Source of the DNA: Pardosa pseudoannulata
Taxonomy: Eukaryota; Arthropoda; Arachnida; Araneae; Lycosidae
Length of the DNA: 64,000 bases
Direction of reading: 5' to 3'
NCBI GenBank assembly: GCA_032207245.1
Contig: CM063505.1
Location: forward strand, 176,483,327 to 176,547,326
Numbering within the stretch: the stretch's first letter is position 1; every line of letters starts with the position of its first letter. A program made the translations under genes and the position numbers. Below, piece by piece: positions 32,071 through 44,155 of this stretch. Below the pieces are notes generated by a model. It had not been told where the DNA came from and ran no database searches. It was given only the letters and a program-made list of their open reading frames with translations.

Positions 32071-35000
32071 CTTACTCCTAAGTTTGAATATAATATCGGC
32101 AGGTGCCCATAGTCGTAAAAAAATTATTTCACGATAGATAAATCGGCGATGACTTATTTTGCACATGCGCAATTACTCTCTCACTCGTAATCGGAAAAAA
32201 AAATTTTTAAAGAAAGAAATGCTATAAAGCGCATTCCATGTTTTTCCTCTCACGAAGTGAGGACGTTTGATTCATGAAGTTTATACATAAGGAACGCTGT
32301 ATTACACATGTGCTGTTTCTCCCTTTCAAAAGGTCGTGAAATCGAGAAGATTATTCACGTCGCAGATCGGCTGAAGAGCTTGAAACGACTTAGCTATATC
32401 GTTCACAACTTGATATACCGCCAAGCTGAAAATGTGGAAATCGGTGTCATGATTCAGCCCGTTAAATTAATATTCCGCAATATATCTATATATAGCCCAA
32501 TCATAAGGTGTATCCTTGTCTTTTAAAATAGGTGTACTCAAACATACAACCATTCTAGGATTAAATAAAAACAACTATAAACTTGATCACCAGTAGGTTA
32601 TTCCCATCTTCAGAAAAATTCAGAGATTTAGAACATTTGTGACCCTACGTAAGCTAAAATAATCACAAATAATCTCATATCTTAAAATTCACTGCTACAA
32701 TTTACAAGGCCTAAGGGTTGTGTGAACAGAACGAATATATGATTCCCTGGGCTCAAAAACACTTGATCCCCTATGAAACAAATCTTTGAAATAAATAGGA
32801 AATATTTGCATTTTCAAATTGCCGTACTAATTTAAATAATATGCTTAAACAAAAAATATTTGTACTTAAAATATTTTCTTCTTTGAAACGTTCTTATAAC
32901 TCCACAATACTACTTTGCACCAAATCTTGATTTCTAAAAAGCCTGACCTTGGTATAAAAACTTCAAACCTGTTTTACTTCAAATGAACAACATACGTTGA
33001 ACGTAATAACATCGGAATGTATCCATCCGTAAACATACCGAGCACAAAGGTATGTTGAAAAAAAAATACAAAAGCGAAAGAGTTATCTAGAAATGTACAG
33101 AATTTCCTAAAATATATTTTCGAGTTATCGCATCATGCCAGATCTTAAAGATGCCATAGAACCAAGGATTAATGTCTTTCTTAAAACTCCCTCTATAATG
33201 TATACTTAAGGCACTAATTAATTAAGTAAAAATTAATTAGTCCTAACTCAAGAGCAATTGTAATACCTACTATAGGCCGCCAAGAAATAGCTGACTCATC
33301 ATCAGATATGTTCATGTCTTTAAAACACATTAATTTAGAAAATAGGGAGACAAGTTTCCTCGGTGAGTTTGTTTCTGAACTATCCGAAGTCGCGATATTC
33401 ATCGGGGACGTAATAATAAACTAAACATTAAACTGTGTTTAAATCTCCCTACCATTATTACATAGATATAGAAATTTCGAAAGTATATATAAAACAAAGA
33501 AGTCAAATAAATATAATTCTAAAGAAAAATGTTCAAAAAGGATTCTAACAGTTTTCACTTAGCTCTCTTTTTAAAACTCTTCTGTTAGTTGACACTTTCC
33601 CTATGTATATTTATATATCTTGTTCAAATTTGCAATCGTTAATAAAATACTTTTTATCTATCCACTCAAGTTCTAATATAATTTTGTAAACTTGTAGTGG
33701 ATGACACTTCATGTTAATACAGCTTTTTTAGTATTAATTCATTAATTAAATGTAATTAATTCATTTTATTTGTATATCGGATAAAAAAAATTTCTGTTAT
33801 CTAAAATATTTAGCAGGATATAAATTTAGAAATAAATACGATTTTTCTTTGTTGACAAAAGTAGGAATTGACTTTAAAAAATTATTTATATATAACTTGT
33901 TTACAATACACATGGGACGCCTTAGTCAATCTGCCAACTAGGAATCTAGGAACCGTGGTGTGACTACATCAAATATTCTTCCTGCTCTTGCATATTATTT
34001 AGAGATTGTATATATTCTTAGCTTGATAACAGCTTCCTGGTGTTACCAATAATGATGGATTCAAAAAATGTATCTGACATTTAGATACTCTACATTATTT
34101 ACAATAGCTACGTATATTGGTTTCATTTAAAATAAAATCCACACATTAATTTCTATTTAATTAATTATTTTATGTATTGTATTTTGACTATTTGTTAATA
34201 TTTTATCCTGCTTTAGCTTGGCTGTTTAACTATTTCTAAAATAATACAAAACACGGTTATAACAATGTAGATTTACGTGAATTTAAAAGAAATTACTTTT
34301 ATTTTTAAAAAAATTAACAATGAATTATTTATTAAATACTCTTTTTTTATATGAAGAATGCTGAATTTCTCTTGTTAAACCTTACATGCATGTTGGATAA
34401 AATAACAAATTCTAGAAATCTTTGAGATATTTTAAGACGCAATCCTGGTACCCTTTCTTACTTCAAAGGAAATATCTCTTCGACAAATTTTCTACATCTC
34501 TTCAAACATTTAATTTTATGAATATAACCTACTTCTAAACAAAAGTGAAATATACAAAGAAGGGTATAACTAAGGAAATGAAATAAAGTAAAACATGGAT
34601 TATCGAAGCTAATTGGGATAGCTAGTACCTCGGATATCGGTAATCTCAATTAAAAGAAACTGTATACTTTTTAATTTTTTTTAAAATGCGTACTAAGTTA
34701 AATAATGAAAGATGCTATTTCAAAAAACACTTTAAATCTCCAGAAATTATTTTGTATTTCAAATTTAATCAACATCAATTCAAGTGAGCACCTTCTAGAC
34801 CCACATAGCCACTGGAAACAAAGGTTTGTGCAATATTTACTTCTCAGTGTGCAATGTTCCTTTGAAGTTAAGTGCTTTTGGAGACAAAACATACTAGCAC
34901 GGAAAATGAACTAAAAAGTCTGGAATCATTTAGAAAAAACAGACTTCGTTATTTCGGAATTTAAAGTTAAAAAATAGTCACATCTAGTATATTAACCTAA

Positions 35001-35119
35001 ACTAGTTTGTAACAGTCTTTTTTTTTACGACCTCCATATTTATATAATTTTTTCCTTAGAGGTATACTTTACAAAACTATTCATCTCTATGTTTAATAAC
35101 ATTTTGTATATTATATAAC

Positions 35120-35122
<3 letters not shown>
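32071..35122. other. Unannotated interval
   Basis: 32,308-32,526 has a 72-codon plus frame containing REIEKIIHVADRLKSLKRL, preceded by CTCCCTTTCAAAAG, an acceptor-like sequence; I do not recognise it. At 33,213-33,241 ACTAATTAATT and its complement form a small AT hairpin. Other frames (33.2, 34.5-34.9 kb) are weak. Confidence 0.3.

Positions 35123-35173
<51 letters not shown>
35123..35173. repeat. (TA)n microsatellite
   Basis: About 25 TA units. Confidence 0.95.
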
Positions 35174-35175
<2 letters not shown>

Positions 35176-36399
35176 CATTAGATATTCAGAAAAATGTCCA
35201 GCTTGGTTAACAAAATAAAATCTAAACCAGCTAATCCTCGGATAATCGGGTTAATCTTATCTCGAATAATCGAGGTTCTACTACTTTCTACAGTTTTGGA
35301 TATTTATAAATACATAAAATTATTCCTTAAGGAGATAATATTCAATTTGACAAAAACACACATTTACTAGTGTGTAATTCTACTGAAAAATACAGTTTTA
35401 AGTGAAATGTAAGCAAACCTTCCTAGAATCAAGTTTTACCTACCGAAGCTATTACGCTTGCTACCCCACCATACATAGGAAACTGATTCATGTTGCTGTA
35501 AAGATCACAATACACTTATTTGAATTTCATTCTTCCTTTAAAATAGAAAAACTGCCAAAGCATACGTGATACTCAAGTGATACTCAAATGGGATAACCAA
35601 ATTTTTTTCTATCGGGGCTTATTACTCTTTTTCAAGGATAATTTTTCTGGTATTCACTCAAACTCGTGTCCAATAAGCCTGCTTTCTTCCAAAATAGGTG
35701 ATCATGATAAAACTGTACCCATTTATCTAGATATTAAATGAAGAACACTGCAAAATAATAGGATGAAACAGAAAGAAATAAAAGAATCAAAGCAAAAGCC
35801 CTTACATTCTGCATTTGTTTGTTTAATTTAAGATTTAAAAAGTGGAAAAAAAAACGTATGATACATAGATAACTAATAAAGTACTAAATTTAAAGTATCC
35901 TGATTTTAAGTTTTCTAAAATCAAAAATTTTGCATAATGTACGAGTTTTACTCTGACACAGTTTTTTTACATATCCATCTAAATAATACTACATTGCTTA
36001 GATATTGTTTAAAGTTGTTGTTTTTTAAGTTTAACCTTTGTTTTAAAACATTTATTAATCGTCCTATTTTTATTTAAGTAAAAATGTGTCGAATGTTTCA
36101 CTTTTAAAATCTCAAATGGAACTGAAAAATGTTTTGTGCACTATTCTTATTTTGAATGATTATAGGTAAAAAAATAAAAATTTATTATGAGTGGATGATC
36201 AGAATGATTTTTATTTGAATACCTTAGCAGAATTTTTCTTTATGCAGCATAAAAATAATTGATACAATGTACATCTTCTCATTTTTGTTACAATGTTTAG
36301 AGGGCAACATTAAAGTGAAACATAGAACTCAGAAGATACCTGGAGAATTTTCGTTGCTGCAACTGGGCGTTTTACTGAAAGAAAGTGACTAAGTGTATA
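35174..36399. other. Unannotated interval
   Basis: AT-rich with no recognised feature. Confidence 0.4.
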
Positions 36400-38985
36400 T
36401 ATAATTTAAAATCAGCATAATTTTTGCTTACACAGAGTATAAGTGATAGCAAGATTGTACTGAAATGTAAATTTTATGCCAAATCTTTATCTGTATCCAA
36501 TTACTGTCGCTACAATCGCAAATGGTTTCCTCTTCAAAACCTCCCTCTCTATATTCTTCTACCTTTTATGTCACTTTTTGGGACACGTGCTTCCCTCTCC
36601 TAGCATCGGAAACTCATTCTTCAGATATTCGATGATATTATCAGGTAAATTGCCTTTTGATATTCTCAAGAGGCCTATAGACCTGGTGTTCTTATAGATA
36701 ATTACTGAATAACTAAAAAAGGTAAATAGGAACTTATTTTTTGAATGTGTCCTCCACGTGTGGGAGTCCTCTTGAACACGTGTACTCGATTACAGAACTT
36801 TGACGGTTCTTAAAGAGGGTTTTGACAACATATTGGTTATGGAGTGATACAGAAAGGCAAATAAGCAGCCCAGGACCTGACTAAGATGCTTTTGTGCCCA
36901 GGGCACAATCCAATTTTTGTGCCCTCCACCCCCATGCAAATTTATAGCGACAAGTTATTAACATAATTACAGTCATATAAAAATTATAACATTGAATTAG
37001 CAAACACATTTAAGAAATTAGCATTAAAGTAATATTCAAAATCAAAAACACCAAATTTTCATTTTACGTACTCCTTATTATCTCTGTTTAGCCATGCTAA
37101 AAATTAAGGACTTTTAAAGACCTAGAAAAATCAATATCCCCTTTTTTAATTTTTACCTTTTCACACTCACAAACTCTGTGATGCAAAAAATAAATAATAA
37201 TAGAATTATAAATAATTTAAATTGATGAGATGATTTAATGGTTTAGAGTGGTACGTTGCTAATAATCTGTCTTATAAATATGCAGTAACCCATAGGACAA
37301 AAAGAGCACCAGGTTTACTGAGGGAATTAATTATCAGGTAAATAACAGTAAAATTAAAGTAAATAGGAAACAATATAGTTCATGACAAACACAATTACCT
37401 AGTACAATAATTTAGTAAAACTTAAGGATTGTAGCTTAAATTTGCAATTTTCCCCCACTTAATTTGTGTTTCAAACATTCGACTAAATGTTCATGCCCAG
37501 GGCACGTGCCCCAAGTGCACGTGCGATAATCAGGCCCTGAAGAAGCCTGGGGAATCGACTAAAATGTTTCTTTGGTTTGTATTGAGGATTATGCTATAAA
37601 ATAAGCAGAAAATAATGGTGATAAAAAATTTCAACCGTCTTAACAAAGCAGTTTTATAAGCCGATACAAAAATATCTAATATCTTAGGTGGGTACTTATC
37701 ACTGTCTACTTTTAAATGAAATTGAAAATTCTACTTAAAGGCGTAAATCATTGATAAATCAAATATAAAGCCACAGTAATCCTAACACTAACAAAGAGAG
37801 ATAGTTTGTAAGTAACACTAGATCATACCGAAATGTAAAATTTTTGTCAAATCTTTCGGATCTCCTCACTGTTTCTCCAATCTCAAATATTTTCTTCTTC
37901 AAATGCTAAAATGTTCCATTTCAAAAGCTCCCTATCTAGGTTCCGCTATTTTCTTATATCACTTATATCCCTCTTTGGGACACGTGCTGCCCTCTCCTTC
38001 CATCAAAAACTCAACCTTGAGATATTAGATGTCTTTCTCAGACAAATTGCCCATTGATATTCCCAAGAGGCATACTGACCTGGTGTGGAAAGAGATGATA
38101 GTTTTAAAAAACCAAAATCAGGACGTGAATAGGAATTCATTTATAAGTCCCCTTGCACGTGTGTTAAACTCCTCGGACACGTGTACTTGATTTTAAAGTG
38201 TGTTTTGATAACATGTTGGCTGTGAAATTGTTAAAGAATGTGTATAAGCAGCACAAAGAATCAACTAAAATGTCTGGTTTATTTGGTTTAAGGATTATGT
38301 ATAAAATAAACAGCAAATAAAGATGATAAAAAATGCCAATCGTCTTAGTAAAAAAGTTCTATAAGCGGGTACAAAAGTTTATAATATCTTAGGCAGTTAC
38401 TTATCAATGTCCATTTTTAATCAAAATTTAATATTTCCTTCAAAGAAGTAGACAGTTGATATATCAAACTTAAAATCCCAGTGATCTTTAGATTCAGAGA
38501 AAGATAGTTTGTATCAGATTACACCAAAACTTAAAATGCATGCCAAATCTCTCCAATTTGGCTGTTTTTCTAATCGCAAATGCTTTCCACTTCAAAAGTA
38601 CCCTATCTAGGTTCCGCTATCTTTTTATGTCCCTTTTGGTACACGTGCCCTTCTAACTCCATCGGAAACTCAACCTTGAGATATTAGATGTCACTCTCGG
38701 ACAAATTGCCCTTTGATATTACCAAGAGACCTACTGACCTGGTGTGAGAAGAGATAATAATTAGAAAAACAAGAACAAGAACGTGAATAGGAATTTATTT
38801 TTTTAATGTGCTCCTACACGAGTGGGAGTCTCCTCGGACACGTGTACTTGATTTCAAAGAGAGGTTTGACAACATGCCGGTTGTGACGTGATTCACAAAC
38901 GTAAATAAGCAGCACGAGGAATCAGCTGAAGAGATTCGTTTAGCTTTAGGATTATGTAGAAAATAAGCAGTAATAAGCAGTCTTA
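36400..38985 (+). repeat. Tandem repeat, ~0.66-kb unit, about 2.5 copies, CACGTG-rich
   Basis: Three units are aligned by the block GGACACGTGC (or variant) at about 36,581, 37,979 and 38,640; units 2 and 3 are 661 bp apart. Each unit also has GCAAAT-GC-TTCC, CCCTATCTAGGTTCCGCTAT, GACCTGGTG, a second site such as CCACGTGTGGGAG, and ACACGTGTACT. Unit 1 is interrupted by a hAT MITE (36,871-37,539). The short open frames here (36,476-36,697 plus; 38,795-39,013 minus) are not kept between units, so the repeat is not coding. Confidence 0.88.
36871..37539. mobile_element. hAT MITE inserted in tandem-repeat unit 1
   Basis: The ends are CAGGACCTGACTAAGATG and, complemented, CAGGGCCTGATTATCGC. Flanking 8-mers are AAGCAGCC (36,863-36,870) and AAGAAGCC (37,540-37,547), a 7/8 duplication. 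Units 2 and 3 show the uninterrupted site (AAGCAGCACAAAGAATC, AAGCAGCACGAGGAATC). Both subterminal regions carry CCCAGGGCAC. It is 669 bp with no transposase. Confidence 0.9.
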
Positions 38986-38999
38986 GTGTTAGAAGTTGC

Positions 39000-39255
39000 A
39001 GCCGTATCGGCACCTTCTCAACCTCCGGTGAATCCCGGCAATTTGTTTTTGTTTTGTTTAAGTTTACCGAGGCTTCTTAATCGCCGTTTGTAAAGCTGAC
39101 TCTTGCTTATGTTTGATTGTGACTTCAACTCTCAATCGGCAGCTACGAACTGTGTAATTTTGTGATTGGCTGACTGGGACAAGAAATTGCATGAATATGT
39201 TAAATTATATGCGATGTCTGCTGCTGGGTATATAAGAGGATCTGTGGATAGTTTT
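39000..39255 (+). promoter_or_regulatory. Promoter-like region with TATA box
   Basis: A less AT-rich stretch directly after the tandem array contains GATTGGCTGACTGGGAC (inverted CCAAT at about 39,165) and, some 60 bp on, GGGTATATAAGAGGATC (TATA near 39,229). The spacing is that of a pol II core promoter or an LTR U3. No coding frame follows, only an AT-rich tandem duplication. Function is inference. Confidence 0.25.
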
Positions 39256-39264
39256 TTGTACTTA

Positions 39265-39600
39265 AAAATTCTAAAACTTAATCAAAATTAATAAAAATTG
39301 TTTTTTACGTTTATTATCACTATTTAGGCCCTTTTCGGATTTTTAGTGCAATTTATTTATTTTTAAAACATATATTTTTATTTTTTCAAAATTTTTAACT
39401 TTATCGTTTCTGATCATTATTATTCAATAAACAAAAATTTATAAAACTTAATCTAAATTAATAAAAATTATTTTTATGTTTAAATATTATTATTTAGATT
39501 TTTAATACAATTTATTTATTTTTAAAACATCTATTTTTATTTTTTCCAAAATTTTTAATTTTTTCGATTTTGATCACTATTATTCTACATTTTCGGCTTT
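39265..39600 (+). repeat. ~170-bp tandem duplication
   Basis: AAAACTTAATCAAAATTAAT at about 39,273 recurs as AAAACTTAATCTAAATTAAT 170 bp later. Both units go on to CAATTTATTTATTTTTAAAA and end in a TCAAAATTTTTAA-type block. Confidence 0.88.
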
Positions 39601-40199
39601 TTTCGTACGGATGTCACTGGCCACAAAAATATTTTATGTTTTTCTATCCCTAAACTCTCTACTCTCTAGTTTTGTGTTATGAACTCACGAATCCACCCTT
39701 CTATCTCTTTGCTCTTTTATGTGTTTATTTTTTGCTCGTTGTCAGTTTTGTGCTTACTGACAGAAGCCTCTGGATTCAAGGGCTCGGCCCATATGGTCCA
39801 GTTGCCACATCACCTTTAAAGCCTTTAAAACTTTAAAGTAGTTTTTTTGTACTTGCGCATTTTTCCCGGCACGTAGGCGGACATCGTATAATATGTTTTT
39901 ATTTTAAGATTTAAAATAAATCTTTTGTTTTTAAATAGTTTGTCATTTTTTATAATCACTATCAGAACCTTGCTCTGCTGAAGTACCAGTATTGAGTTGT
40001 TCATTTCAATACCGGTAACACTTAGCAATGAAATTTTACGGCGGCAATGAAAAAGAGGAAAACTTTCAAAATTCTTAAGTGGAAGCTAGATTTTCTAAAA
40101 TAAAATGTATCACCATACAAGACATCAATAAATAGTATTTTTTATCAAACAAGATACCTTTAGCTTCTTGAATGCAAATAGATTAGAGATAATAGTATT
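39601..40199. other. Unannotated interval
   Basis: Nothing recognised beyond a weak 67-codon minus frame (39,825-40,028). Confidence 0.35.
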
Positions 40200-40480
40200 C
40201 TTTTTAACTTCCTTCTGCGAAGTAAAGAAAGTGTTGTAATCGCGAAAAATGTCGGTGCTCATATTTTAAGGGAAATACTTATTTTAACCAAGCCCATTTG
40301 AATTAATTTTCTCCTAATCTATTCGTACCTACTTGCGACTTACATTTCGACATAGAACGTTGAAATTTTTTAGGACTGTTTTAACATCTAATTGTGCCCC
40401 TTTTTGATCGCAATTTGCACTCTATGTAGCAAAAGATATTAATGTAGCGTATATTAATTATGTTTGACACAGCTCAAAAA
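40200..40480 (+). repeat. Dispersed repeat, family C, copy 1
   Basis: TAAAGAAAGTGTTGTAATCG, AAAATGTCGGT, GAAATACTTATTTTAACC, AGGACTGTTTTAACATCTAA and TGTGCCCC occur in the same order as at 55,970-56,323; the last blocks recur at 57,955-58,060. I associate this kind of sequence with abundant chelicerate repeats, from memory only. No coding frame is seen. Confidence 0.65.
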
Positions 40481-40525
40481 ACAATGCCTATAAAGTCATA
40501 AAATTGTGTATCGGAGATTGAGTCA

Positions 40526-40662
40526 GGCGGATGATGACCGAATGGATAGTGCACTGTTTTTCGGTACCGGAGTTTATGGGTTCAAATCCCACTACTGGCA
40601 TAGTTGTGCTTGGCGTTCGGAATCGGCTTTAAATGGTAGGTCCCAATCTCACTATATTTTTT
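40526..40662 (+). mobile_element. SINE family B copy, 3' truncated
   Basis: The head is CGGATGATGACCGAATGG, the B box GGGTTCAAATCCC is good, and the body is CGGAATCGGCTTTAAATGGT, then CCCAATCTCACTA. It stops before the GTAGACCGTAG end. Confidence 0.85.
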
Positions 40663-40953
40663 CTATTCTTTCAATTTGTTTTGGATTCTTACACTGCAAG
40701 AGGCCATCATTTGTTCAAGATTATATGTATGTGTTTTTAAGTAATCGGGTCGTATATTAGGCTCTGGACGAAAACCAAATGACAGCCCACTAACAAAATG
40801 TTATTTCACATGTTATGCAAAATCCATCCATAACAGACTGTGTAATTCTAATAAAAGATATGTTCAGTTTTGTTTATATTGTTGAATTGTACCTAATCTC
40901 TCTAACCTCACTTTATTCAAGATTTTATAATGTTGCAATAATGGTATACAAAA

Positions 40954-40956
<3 letters not shown>

Positions 40957-41025
<69 letters not shown>
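40957..41025. repeat. (TA)n microsatellite
   Basis: About 34 TA units. Confidence 0.96.
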
Positions 41026-41028
<3 letters not shown>

Positions 41029-41334
41029 CGTGGTACCCTTGGTAATGCTCAGAGAGGTGAATTTACTCCGAGCAAGCGAAGTCTTCCTTTTGTAGTTTGG
41101 CAACACCTCTTCCCAGTGGAACGCAGATATAGACGGCAACGTGTGCAGACGGCACTTCTCGTTGACTAACAAGACGGGCGCTGATGTTATACCAGACGGG
41201 CATTGATGTCCAGTTTTATTTTAATTCTCCCTAGACACCAATTTTTTTATATGATGTGTAAATAGTTTAATTAAATAAGTTCATTTTAATTAAGCTTTTG
41301 TGCATCTTTTCCACCGTGTGAATAAATCTTCCAC

Positions 41335-41335
<1 letters not shown>
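41026..41335. other. Unannotated, less AT-rich interval between two microsatellites
   Basis: 41,030-41,200 is clearly less AT-rich and contains the near-repeat CAGACGGCA / AGACGGGC / AGACGGGCAT. It may be a fragment of an unidentified repeat. No credible frame. Confidence 0.3.
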
Positions 41336-41385
<50 letters not shown>

Positions 41386-41540
41386 TACATGTGGATATAT
41401 ACATGTACATATATATATATATATACATATGTATATATGTATATATATGTATTATATATATATATATACATATGTATTATATATGCATATATATATATAC
41501 ATATATATATATGCATATATAATACATATGTATGTATATG

Positions 41541-41573
<33 letters not shown>

Positions 41574-41630
41574 GTATATATAAGTATGTATATATATATG
41601 TATATATATGCATGTGTATGTATATATATG

Positions 41631-41699
<69 letters not shown>
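41336..41699. repeat. Compound TA/ATGTAT/ATACAT microsatellite
   Basis: About 360 bp of TA units with interspersed GTA and TAC, so that much of it can pair with itself (ATATGTATATA against TATATACATAT). Four long frames on both strands consist of IYIYIHIY residues and are artefacts. Confidence 0.97.
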
Positions 41700-42534
41700 T
41701 AAGTAACAAGCCCATGTTACCATATACTGAACTTTAAAGAAAAGTCAACGCTTTCAGTATATGAACTTACAAAATATTTTCTTTCGTAAGTGCACCTGAA
41801 ACTTCCCAGTCTCATAATTTCATTCACCTTTACTTTATGTCTCAATTATGTCTGCTAATGACCCTTTTTGCAGAATACTGAAGCAAAAAACTTTACTTTT
41901 ATCGTTAATTGTTATTCCTTGTGATATAGAGATACTGAGAAATGCAGTTCAAGAAACTCTCTTCGTTTTTTGTAATACATTAGGTGCTATAAAAAAATAC
42001 ATTCGTGAAACTATAATTAGATCTTATCATACAGGGCTCGATCTATTTTTTTGTTGAAAAAATTACTGCTAATTAATTCTTGTCTATATCTCAACCCTCT
42101 CCCCTCATAAATTATGGGAGTTCTCAGCAAAATAAAGAAAACCGGAATCCGTTACACGTGATCTGAAGTCATAAGTCTTTCAAACCGTAACTAATCTTCA
42201 TTTTCACGTGCGTTATATTCCACGTGAACATATGTTTTTATAATGAAGAATTTATTCGAAAGCCTTGAGTAAGGACGGGTTCTTTACTTCCATCCATCTG
42301 GCTCTCTCGGTTAGATTGCTTAATTGTCTGAAAATTTAAGAAGAAATAGCATAGATTTTTTTATCTGTTTCAAAAGTCCCTAAGAAATCTAAAACGCTTA
42401 GTCTCCAATTTTTTGCAGCTCGGTAATTAAAAGGGATAATGTATGCAAAATTATGCATTTATTTAAAACTTCATGCTTTGTATAATATAGTACGGTATCT
42501 AATTTATAAACAATATCAACTTGTTGAATTCGTA
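41700..42534. other. Unannotated interval with a small CACGTG group
   Basis: TTACACGTGATC, TTTCACGTGCGT and TTCCACGTGAAC occur within about 75 bp near 42,155-42,225. A 69-codon plus frame (41,848-42,057) is unrecognised. Confidence 0.3.
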
Positions 42535-42642
42535 TATCTCAAATCTCGGAATTTCACTGCTGGCAAAGATTTTCTTAACCATTCAAAATAAGTTTTAAGC
42601 AGTAGGTTCCAGATTCATTAGCCATCACGTAACAAGAAATAC
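42535..42642 (+). mobile_element. SINE family B, 5' truncated and diverged
   Basis: TTTCACTGCTGGCA, then TTTTAAGCAGTAGGTTCC, GATTCATTAGCCATCACGT and AACAAGA align with the B-box-to-3' part of family B. The pogo-like element begins right after it. Confidence 0.6.
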
Positions 42643-42643
42643 A

Positions 42644-43372
42644 ATAAAACCCGTTTAAGAAGTTCTCATACACACACATACACACACACACATATAACAC
42701 ACATAAATACGCATAAATAATGCTTATTGCCTGATTTCCCGTTTAAGAAGTTTTCCCGCTTAAGAAGTTTATATTTTCGGTACCCATTTCCCCCCTATTC
42801 ATACAATGTTAAAATAACCCGTTTATAAAATTTCGTTCCAAATTCTTTCCCGCAAAAAAGTTTTCTTTCCTTTCTAAGTTTACTTAATGAAGGCGTTTAT
42901 AGCTGCCTTTCGATTACTGTTTTTTTTCTCCTCTCTGTCTCTGTTTGCAAAGGTCAATGTTTATGGCTGAAAATGATTGTTGTCATTTTTATTTAAAATG
43001 TGCCTGAAGAAGTTTCTAAAAGCTTAAGACAACTGGACTTTTATCAATTACAAATTTCCGATAAAAAACAAAAACAAAAAACTATAACCGATTTTTCTGT
43101 AAAATCGATTTCAGTGGTGTTTAAAGCAAAATTTCTTAGCTGAATTAAAGATATTCTAAGGTATTTATGTTGTTTTCCTTTATTAGCTGATTTTTTAAGC
43201 ATGCAAAAATGTAAATTTTTGAGAAAAACCAAACCTATTGTTTATATATTATTTTATAATGAAAAAAAATCTCTCCTCATTATCTATGTGATTATTTTGT
43301 TTTTTAAAAAAATTAATTTCGTTTAAAAAGTTTTCTCTTTCCATTCCCTTAGAAAACATCTTAAGTGGGTTT

Positions 43373-43374
<2 letters not shown>
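42644..43374. mobile_element. pogo/Tigger-like MITE
   Basis: The left end is ATAAAACCCGTTTAAGAAGT and the right end, complemented, is TAAAACCCACTTAAGATGT. The AAACCC--TTAAG terminal repeat is characteristic of pogo/Tigger elements. Related subterminal blocks (CCCGTTTAAGAAGTTTTC, CCCGCTTAAGAAGTTTATA) lie at about 42,740-42,775. CA-rich microsatellite sequence lies inside at 42,666-42,700. A 62-codon minus frame inside has no transposase motif. Confidence 0.6.
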
Positions 43375-43376
<2 letters not shown>

Positions 43377-43443
<67 letters not shown>

Positions 43444-43460
43444 CATATATATTTATATAT
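43377..43460. repeat. (AC)n(AT)n microsatellite
   Basis: About 13 AC units followed by about 17 AT units and a degenerate tail, immediately outside the pogo-like right end. Confidence 0.95.
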
Positions 43461-43800
43461 ACTCTATTTTTCTTTCCCTGGAAGAGTCACACTTAGGAAT
43501 CATTTCGCTACACTTGACTTTTGTCTCAGGTGTACCGAAAAGAGGGTTACTCATTATAGTTAAGGATAATGGTTGTTCTCTTAGTAAATGTAGGGTTCCG
43601 AGTACACTTTAGTGTTACACTAGAGGAAAATTCCATGCAATTCACCCGAGTGGTTTAAATGGCTTATAACCTGTGATCAACTGAATTTACTGCATTTAGA
43701 TGAGTAGATGGGTTAGAATGATATAAAACATCACACAATAGCCTAAATCATGAGCCTAAAAATTATGCTGTTGTATATAAGAGGTATTAAAAGTCAAAAG
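43461..43800. other. Unannotated interval
   Basis: Nothing recognised. Confidence 0.35.
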
Positions 43801-44155
43801 TTATGAACTCTGACGGAAGTGGAATCCAAAGTGTACGTGATGCCGACATAGTAACTCAGGAACAACGTGCTGCCTGTCCTTTTGTGCTTCTCTACCATAC
43901 GCACGTACCAGAATGACGCGGGATTTACTCAGCTTTAACTTGCTGATTGCAAGCATGTCTAAGAATTCTCGAAGCATCGTCAATACCTTTTCCACCTTTT
44001 TCTTTCGTCAGCACCTTTGGCGAGTGTTCAATATAAGTGTGAATATGCTGTAGCAAGTTATTCTTAAACGCTCCGAATTTAGGCGAAAGAATTTTTGACA
44101 ATTTTTGACTTTGACCTCGGCTATACAACCATAAGAAAACTCTCTTTACTGACAA
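43801..44155 (-). CDS. Two overlapping unrecognised minus frames, uncertain
   Basis: The upstream frame (43,925-44,155, 76 codons) includes LSKILSPKFGAFKNNLLQHI and ends HACNQQVKAE. The downstream frame (43,801-43,995, 64 codons) overlaps it in another phase and includes LLCRHHVHFGFHF. The DNA is less AT-rich than its neighbours. The upstream frame has no ATG at its start, so it could be an internal exon. I recognise no family. A decayed gene, an exon of a large gene or chance are all possible. Confidence 0.18.

Noticed and set aside
36400..38985. CRISPR-like or coding repeat array
   Set aside because: Units are ~660 bp, diverged, without short direct repeats and unique spacers, and no frame is conserved between units.
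41286..41737. Four long frames (82-145 codons) rich in I, Y, H, T
   Set aside because: All are translations of a compound microsatellite, open on both strands at once.
42032..42110. hAT end (CAGGGCTCGA)
   Set aside because: No partner terminus or 8-bp duplication was found nearby.
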